Of a DNA stretch of 64,000 nucleotides, positions 59,389 to 64,000 are shown one piece after another (position 1 is the first letter of the stretch; each line of letters begins with the position of its first letter). A program made the translations under genes and the position numbers. Origin of the DNA: Gilliamella sp. ESL0443 (GTDB taxonomy: Bacteria; Pseudomonadota; Gammaproteobacteria; Enterobacterales; Orbaceae); contig NZ_CP048263.1 of assembly GCF_019469165.1 (NCBI RefSeq), forward strand, positions 1,054,001-1,118,000, written 5' to 3'. Under the pieces are notes generated by a model. That model was not told the origin of the DNA. It saw only the letters and a program-made list of their open reading frames with translations, and did not search any database.

Positions 59389-59426
59389 CTTAATTCTCCT
59401 TGTGTGTAATGTTACAAAAAAATCCG

Positions 59427-59885
59427 TTAATTATTGATAATACCATTAATGACAGCAAAAACGATTAAACAATTTTGTAATAAAAATAAAATTATTTGGA
59501 ATCTTAACAGCGATAAAACTCCCTTTTGGCGATCATCCACTGTCCTTAATGTTGGAGCATTAATGAGTTTTAAATTGATTAACGCCTTATCCATCGCCAA
59601 CAACTCATTTTGCAAATGGTCTGAATGATTGGCTAAATATTCAAATAACTTTTTATCAAAAGCGACTCTTATAGCGTAATATTTACTTATTAAACCAAGG
59701 AGAAAAATAATCAAACAAAAAATGGTTAAAGCCCCTTCCCCAAAACTTATCAAAGCAACAAAAGCACCTAATACGGATAAAAGCATAGAATAAATATCAA
59801 TCTGTCTGCTAATTGATAAATAATGACAAAATATCTCCAAATCGGTTTTGCTAATACTATTTTGCAATGGGTCCGAACTTAACAT
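59427..59885 (-). CDS. Small membrane protein in the ynb-like operon
   Basis: A 152-residue protein I do not recognise. Two adjacent hydrophobic helices (YSMLLSVLGAFVALISF and ALTIFCLIIFLLGLI) and one at the C-terminus (FQIILFLLQNCLIVFAVI) flank a charged helical cytosolic part rich in Leu, Lys and Asp. It starts 7 bp before the ynbD stop, so it is translationally coupled to the lipid operon and likely belongs to the same process. I know of no counterpart in E. coli ynbABCD. Confidence 0.7.
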   Translation of the reverse strand: MLSSDPLQNSISKTDLEIFCHYLSISRQIDIYSMLLSVLGAFVALISFGEGALTIFCLIIFLLGLISKYYAIRVAFDKKLFEYLANHSDHLQNELLAMDKALINLKLINAPTLRTVDDRQKGVLSLLRFQIILFLLQNCLIVFAVINGIINN

Positions 59886-61183
59886 CTCCCTATCCCTTCT
59901 TTAATCGTTGAAAACCAATTGGATAAAATCAATTGTTGTTGGTTAGATATAACAATCGAATTCCGACAGGCTTTTACTTTGTTTATTGCTTCTTGTAAAT
60001 TATTGGCTCTTTTCGTCCATAATAACCACGCAATCACAGCGGTTGCACTTCTAGAATAACCTAAAGCACAACAAACTAATAATTTACCTTGTTGATGATA
60101 AAGTTCAATAGTTTTCGCGGCTTGTTGACACTCTTCCTGCGAAAGTGGGGTCATATCTAAAACGGGAATAAGAGTATATGCACCTTTAAAATGCCCAATT
60201 GGTAACTCGGCGCACAAATCTACCACGGAATTATAATGATTTTGCTTTAAGCTTTGACTGGATGGAATGCGGCCTAAATAAACTTCATCAACGATCAAAT
60301 CATCAGTTTGATGTCTGATTGTCCATATCCTTGAATTTAGCCACATAATGATAAAATATGGGAAAAAAAGCAAAATAACGGGAAGCTTAAAATGGCCATT
60401 TTGTTGTTTTTGAAAGTCTGATGAGAACAAATAATTAGCAGCAACCAATAACAAAGCACCTGCCAACCATAATAGAGCCCATACAGAATAATAGACAACA
60501 ACGGCCAGTGATAACAAGCTCAAACCAAAATAAATCAATGCCCAGCAATAGCTTGACGGTCGATGTTTTATCTGTTTTTCTCTCTTATCCGGCCATAACC
60601 AAATACAAAAACACCCAACCCATAATCCAGTTGGAATATCAAAAAAATGATGCTGCCAAGTGGTTAAAACTGAAAGTCCAATTAACAAGCACCAAATATG
60701 TAAAAGATAACGACTCAATCCACGAAAATAGTTAGCGTAAAACTGCCATAAAATAACTAATAACGTAATATGTAATGAAGGAGCTTGATTAAATGGCTTA
60801 TCAAATCCCATCAAAATATCAAACATCAATCCAAAAAATCCGTCCAAAGCCGGACGATCAAAATAGAATTTAAGTGGAAAAAGCAAAAAACAAATAATAC
60901 AAATGACTTGCGCCGTTAACAGCCGTAAACCAAGAGTCTTAAGAGATTGCCATGAAGATGTTAGTAAAATGGCAAAACCATACATGAGATCGATAGACCA
61001 ATAAGGAACAATCGTCCATGGCCAAAGTGGAATATTACGCTCCCAACTAAAAAACAGACTCGGTACCCCCTCACGTTGAGACGTAAACCAGTTAGCAAAA
61101 TTGTAACTAGTAAAAAAGAACACCGATAAACCGACTAACCATATACACTTATAAAAGTTAAGTCGGTTATATATTTTTAACAT
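59879..61183 (-). CDS. ynbD: PAP2/dual-specificity phosphatase fusion (YnbD-like)
   Basis: A 434-residue inner-membrane protein. The N-terminal ~290 residues form about eight helices with PAP2-like lipid phosphatase segments (FDRPALDGFFG, NQAPSLHITLLVIL, TTWQHHFFDIPTGLWVG). The C-terminal cytosolic part is a dual-specificity phosphatase with the CX5R loop CCALGYSRSATAVIAWLL. Such a fusion is typical of YnbD, which could dephosphorylate phosphatidyl-sugar or phosphatidylglycerol-phosphate-like products. ATG at 61183 lies 2 bp after the ynbC stop; the longer frame overlapping ynbC is rejected. Confidence 0.85.
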   Translation of the reverse strand: MLKIYNRLNFYKCIWLVGLSVFFFTSYNFANWFTSQREGVPSLFFSWERNIPLWPWTIVPYWSIDLMYGFAILLTSSWQSLKTLGLRLLTAQVICIICFLLFPLKFYFDRPALDGFFGLMFDILMGFDKPFNQAPSLHITLLVILWQFYANYFRGLSRYLLHIWCLLIGLSVLTTWQHHFFDIPTGLWVGCFCIWLWPDKREKQIKHRPSSYCWALIYFGLSLLSLAVVVYYSVWALLWLAGALLLVAANYLFSSDFQKQQNGHFKLPVILLFFPYFIIMWLNSRIWTIRHQTDDLIVDEVYLGRIPSSQSLKQNHYNSVVDLCAELPIGHFKGAYTLIPVLDMTPLSQEECQQAAKTIELYHQQGKLLVCCALGYSRSATAVIAWLLWTKRANNLQEAINKVKACRNSIVISNQQQLILSNWFSTIKEGIGRC

Positions 61184-61185
61184 AA

Positions 61186-62937
61186 TTAATTCGAATTTCG
61201 TTGTGCAAGCGAAACGGTAAAAATACCCCACTGATCTACCAACATGGTAACTTTAGTAAATCCAGCTTCCTCAACTAACTGATCCATCTCAAGCTGAGTC
61301 CGTCGTCGCATAATCCATGCTTTCCCTTCTCGATGAGAGGTTAAAGCTCTAGCAATAAATTCAAGTTGAGGATGCCAAGGTTGATTGGTATAAATTAAAT
61401 ATCCCCCTGCTGGAATCACATCGGACAATCCTAACAGAGATTCACGTAATAACTGATTATCATCAAACAATTCATATAAGCCTGAAACCACCGCTAAATT
61501 AGGTTTTGGAGAGAGTTGTGAAAGTTCATTACGACTAAATGCATCACCTTTTTCAAAACGGACAATATCACTTAAACCTTGTTGTTCTATGAGTATACGC
61601 CCATCACGAATATTGATATCACTATAATCACGTAATAAAACCGAATTTGGTTTATGGGCTATTTGATTAATCGTTTCTAGAATGTAGCGACCATGTCCTG
61701 CAGCTATATCAACAATGTTAACTTCATCAGATTGTAGCTTTTCAATAGTTTGCTTTAACAATTGCTCTAAATGGTTTTTGCGTTGTCGAATACCCCTCCA
61801 GCCAATAGATTGCAAATAGAGATAATCAAAAAATTGACCGAGTTTAGAGGAACCAGAAGGTTCATTTCGATAAACATAATCTAGTGTACTACCCGAATCA
61901 AATCCTGTTTCTAAGCCTAGCTTGATACCATCCGACATTTTACCAGCATGTTTTAAGGTCGCTCGGACACACTTCCAATACCATGACTTAATCCATCCAG
62001 AAGGCGGTAATGCTAATTTATCGGTTTCCATGCGAGTATAACCAACTCGATCAGCATTTGTTAATACCGGAACATTGGGTTGATTTGCAAAACAGCCTTG
62101 TATAAACCGCCTCGCCCTATCGATAGCCATATAACGATCTTTCTCGCCAAACGTATCGTGATAAAATTTTGGTAAGATATGGAACTCTTTTTGGTTTGTT
62201 CCCAAATTATCATAAAAAATTTTCTGCGGTTTACGACGCACCACAAAATCAGAGCCAGAAACGAGTAATTGAGTGGGAACAGTAATGGCGTTGGCATCTT
62301 TAACAATTCGATCTGATACCGCATAAAGATCAAGCAATAATCTAACTGAAATAGGTCGAGTAATTAATGAATCTTTATTAAAAGATTCAGCCCGACTAGT
62401 ATCATGCGTTAATAAATTCGGTTTGACATAACTATTTACGAAAAAATTTCCTTTTAGATTATACAGTAACTTAAGTCCTGGCACAGCTAATGGTACATAT
62501 AACTTAACGCTAAATGCGGGTGATCCTAAAACCAAGGCGCGAATATTTGGCACATAATCATGCACCCAAGCGCTTGCAATTACCGCCCCTACACTTTGAG
62601 CGATAATGGCAATATCTTGCATAGTCAAAGAGTATTCCTCAATGATATGCTTAATAAAACAATCAGCATCTTTAATTAGCGTGGCAAAATTGGGAGCATC
62701 ACCACGCTCACCTTCTGATTGACCGTTTCCTCTCGCATCCCAAGCAAAAATATGAAAGTCAGGTAAATCAAGTTCATCAGCCAAATGGGCTACTCGTCCA
62801 GAGTGTTCATGACCTCGATGAAAAAGTACAATTGCTTTTGAAGTCATTTGATCATTAGTCTCGACAGCTGGCCAATAACGATAGAATAATTGACAACCAT
62901 CATGACTAATAAATGTTTTTTGCTGCTGTTCACGCAT
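61186..62937 (-). CDS. ynbC: Alpha/beta hydrolase-methyltransferase fusion (YnbC-like)
   Basis: A 583-residue protein with two domains. Residues ~1-300 form a serine lipase-like hydrolase: FHRGHEHSGRVAHLADEL, AWDARGNGQSEG, and nucleophile loop IIAQSVGAVIAS, where Ala replaces the first Gly of GxSxG. Residues ~330-583 resemble a SAM-dependent methyltransferase (VNIVDIAAGHGRYILETINQ). E. coli YnbC has the same size and layout. In a lipid operon it might remodel acyl chains and methylate a head group; this is inference. It starts 3 bp downstream of ynbA. Confidence 0.85.
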   Translation of the reverse strand: MREQQQKTFISHDGCQLFYRYWPAVETNDQMTSKAIVLFHRGHEHSGRVAHLADELDLPDFHIFAWDARGNGQSEGERGDAPNFATLIKDADCFIKHIIEEYSLTMQDIAIIAQSVGAVIASAWVHDYVPNIRALVLGSPAFSVKLYVPLAVPGLKLLYNLKGNFFVNSYVKPNLLTHDTSRAESFNKDSLITRPISVRLLLDLYAVSDRIVKDANAITVPTQLLVSGSDFVVRRKPQKIFYDNLGTNQKEFHILPKFYHDTFGEKDRYMAIDRARRFIQGCFANQPNVPVLTNADRVGYTRMETDKLALPPSGWIKSWYWKCVRATLKHAGKMSDGIKLGLETGFDSGSTLDYVYRNEPSGSSKLGQFFDYLYLQSIGWRGIRQRKNHLEQLLKQTIEKLQSDEVNIVDIAAGHGRYILETINQIAHKPNSVLLRDYSDINIRDGRILIEQQGLSDIVRFEKGDAFSRNELSQLSPKPNLAVVSGLYELFDDNQLLRESLLGLSDVIPAGGYLIYTNQPWHPQLEFIARALTSHREGKAWIMRRRTQLEMDQLVEEAGFTKVTMLVDQWGIFTVSLAQRNSN

Positions 62938-62940
62938 AAG

Positions 62941-63558
62941 CTAATCCTTGATACTTGTTGATTCTTGCAATCCCTTTCTAACTCTATTAACTACCGTAAT
63001 TAATAACAAAAAGATAATTAGCCACAATACAGTATTAAGCCAATCAAGTGGTAACAAATAGGTAGAAATGCCTAAACTTATTAGGCTAAAAACAAAAGCC
63101 CGATCACTTTTACCCATGGGGCCATCATAACGTCGTGAGCTACCAATCATCACACCAAGTACTCCAACAAACTCAGTTAAAAAAGATAACAAAACGACTA
63201 AAATAACTAAACTGTTATTGACCTGATTCAATTGAGTAAAGATTAATAGTAATACAGAATCAGAAACCACATCACAAATCTCGTTTAAATAAGAACCAAG
63301 ATTAGATTTTTGGTTATATTCTCTTGCTAGCATACCATCAATCGCATTGAGTGCCATCCGAATAAACATCCATAATGGTATTAACAAAAATAACCATAGA
63401 TGATCTGCAAAATAACCAACGAACATAGCAACTAATATCGACCCAATACAAGCACCTATTGTCACCTGATTGGCAGTTATTTGTGAATCATAGAGCAACT
63501 TCACATAAGGACGAAGCAATGCTTGAAAGCGCGATTTTAATTGATAAATAGAAAACAT
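62941..63558 (-). CDS. ynbA: CDP-alcohol phosphatidyltransferase (YnbA-like)
   Basis: A 205-residue membrane protein with about six helices. The family signature DG-x2-AR-x8-G-x3-D-x3-D reads DGMLAREYNQ then KSNLGSYLNEICDVVSD; the first Asp of the last pair is Asn here, while the neighbouring catalytic Asp residues are kept. It would transfer phosphatidyl from CDP-diacylglycerol to an alcohol (glycerol phosphate, inositol phosphate or other). With ynbB, ynbC and ynbD it makes a coherent phospholipid pathway. The product is unknown. It follows the partial gene at 63579 by 20 bp. Confidence 0.87.
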   Translation of the reverse strand: MFSIYQLKSRFQALLRPYVKLLYDSQITANQVTIGACIGSILVAMFVGYFADHLWLFLLIPLWMFIRMALNAIDGMLAREYNQKSNLGSYLNEICDVVSDSVLLLIFTQLNQVNNSLVILVVLLSFLTEFVGVLGVMIGSSRRYDGPMGKSDRAFVFSLISLGISTYLLPLDWLNTVLWLIIFLLLITVVNRVRKGLQESTSIKD

Positions 63559-63578
63559 TTTCGTCCCTTAATACATAA

Positions 63579-64000
63579 TTAAACAATACGTTGTAATTGA
63601 GTATACTTTAATGAACTCACCATAAAATGCAAACGGTTAAGCACATTAACTTCACCTGCGCCATCATCAAAATCCAAATAAAGCAAATTAAGTTTTGGAT
63701 TAAGGTCACGCATACGTTTCTCTACCCCTTTTGAAACAACATGATTAGCAATACAGCCAAAAGGTTGTAGACTAATCACATTATTAATACCGTGTTGAGC
63801 AAAAGTCATAATACCAGCTGGAATTAACCAACCTTCACCATATTGATTAGCTAAACTAAGAATTTCTTTCGCTTTTGTCGCCATATCACGAATATTGTGG
63901 AATGGTTGATAATATTTAAATCCCGACAAAATCTGATTAGTTTGATCAATGTACTTCTGCGCTACTTTTTCAAAAAAGTGAACAAAATAAGCAACAAAAC
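63579..64000 (-). CDS. C-terminal part of a 2-hydroxyacyl-CoA dehydratase activase-like protein (5' end outside window)
   Basis: The frame is open to the window edge (FVAYFVHFFEKVAQKY precedes the first in-window start), so about 140 C-terminal residues are present. The segment ISLQPFGCIANHVVSKG, then LNLLYLDFDDGAGEVNVLNR is the end of the large BadF/DUF2229-type activase proteins, which carry iron-sulfur and ATPase domains and are linked to radical acyl-CoA dehydratases. The conserved Cys in PFGC is kept. It is only 20 bp upstream of ynbA on the same strand and may be co-transcribed with the lipid operon. Confidence 0.7.
   Translation of the reverse strand, partial: FVAYFVHFFEKVAQKYIDQTNQILSGFKYYQPFHNIRDMATKAKEILSLANQYGEGWLIPAGIMTFAQHGINNVISLQPFGCIANHVVSKGVEKRMRDLNPKLNLLYLDFDDGAGEVNVLNRLHFMVSSLKYTQLQRIV

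Overview
The window looks like chromosome of an AT-rich gammaproteobacterium close to Enterobacterales and Pasteurellales; the mix of genes fits an Orbaceae-type (Gilliamella-like) gut symbiont. That placement is inference from gene content: MatP, LolCDE, MmuPM, a full his operon with HisB and HisIE fusions, SulA under a LexA box, and a ynbABCD-like lipid operon. I saw no rRNA, tRNA, CRISPR array or intact insertion sequence.

Layout. 1-4080: the 3' part of a dimethylargininase gene with an APC amino-acid antiporter, then trmN6/nfi and a YigZ-family gene. 4275-8955: an exported beta-propeller protein, an MFS transporter with a divergent LysR regulator, a GNAT acetyltransferase and a rhomboid protease. 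9006-18790: lolCDE, mfd and two tandem YdgA-like (DUF945) genes. 19004-23298: mmuPM (S-methylmethionine use), then a small sugar-phosphate operon (epimerase, SIS isomerase, YjbQ). 23804-29748: riboflavin synthase, fluoride channel, SOS-controlled sulA, a TetR/DoxX pair with clear palindromes, an unknown membrane protein, and an isochorismatase/Lrp pair. 29852-37215: a textbook attenuated histidine operon, leader-hisGDCBHAF(IE), complete. 37244-41475: cysB, topA, matP. 41625-48330: an amidohydrolase, a fructose-type PTS preceded by a decayed gene, and an SDR/acyl-CoA ligase pair.

48510-55963 is the most dynamic part. Five Sel1-repeat genes, all with the same secretion signal and nearly the same C-terminal block, lie head to tail with copied spacers and terminators. 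Downstream on the same strand they run into a decayed Rhs core end and toxin stub, followed by small secreted-protein genes placed like immunity genes. This looks like the wreck of a polymorphic-toxin locus beside an expanding family of secreted repeat proteins.

56539-64000 holds a PuuP-like polyamine importer with a structured leader, a stand-alone Firmicute-style HPr, and a six-gene minus-strand run. That run has a CdsA-like cytidylyltransferase, a small membrane protein, a PAP2/dual-specificity phosphatase, a hydrolase-methyltransferase fusion and a CDP-alcohol phosphatidyltransferase (ynbB, -, ynbD, ynbC, ynbA), preceded by the end of a dehydratase-activase-like gene cut by the window edge. 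The enzyme types suggest a dedicated phospholipid head-group pathway of unknown product.

A perfect MatP-binding (matS) site in lolE and two one-mismatch sites suggest, as inference, that the window lies in the Ter macrodomain. Many start codons were moved inward from the longest open frame where ribosome-binding sites, overlaps or family length favoured it.
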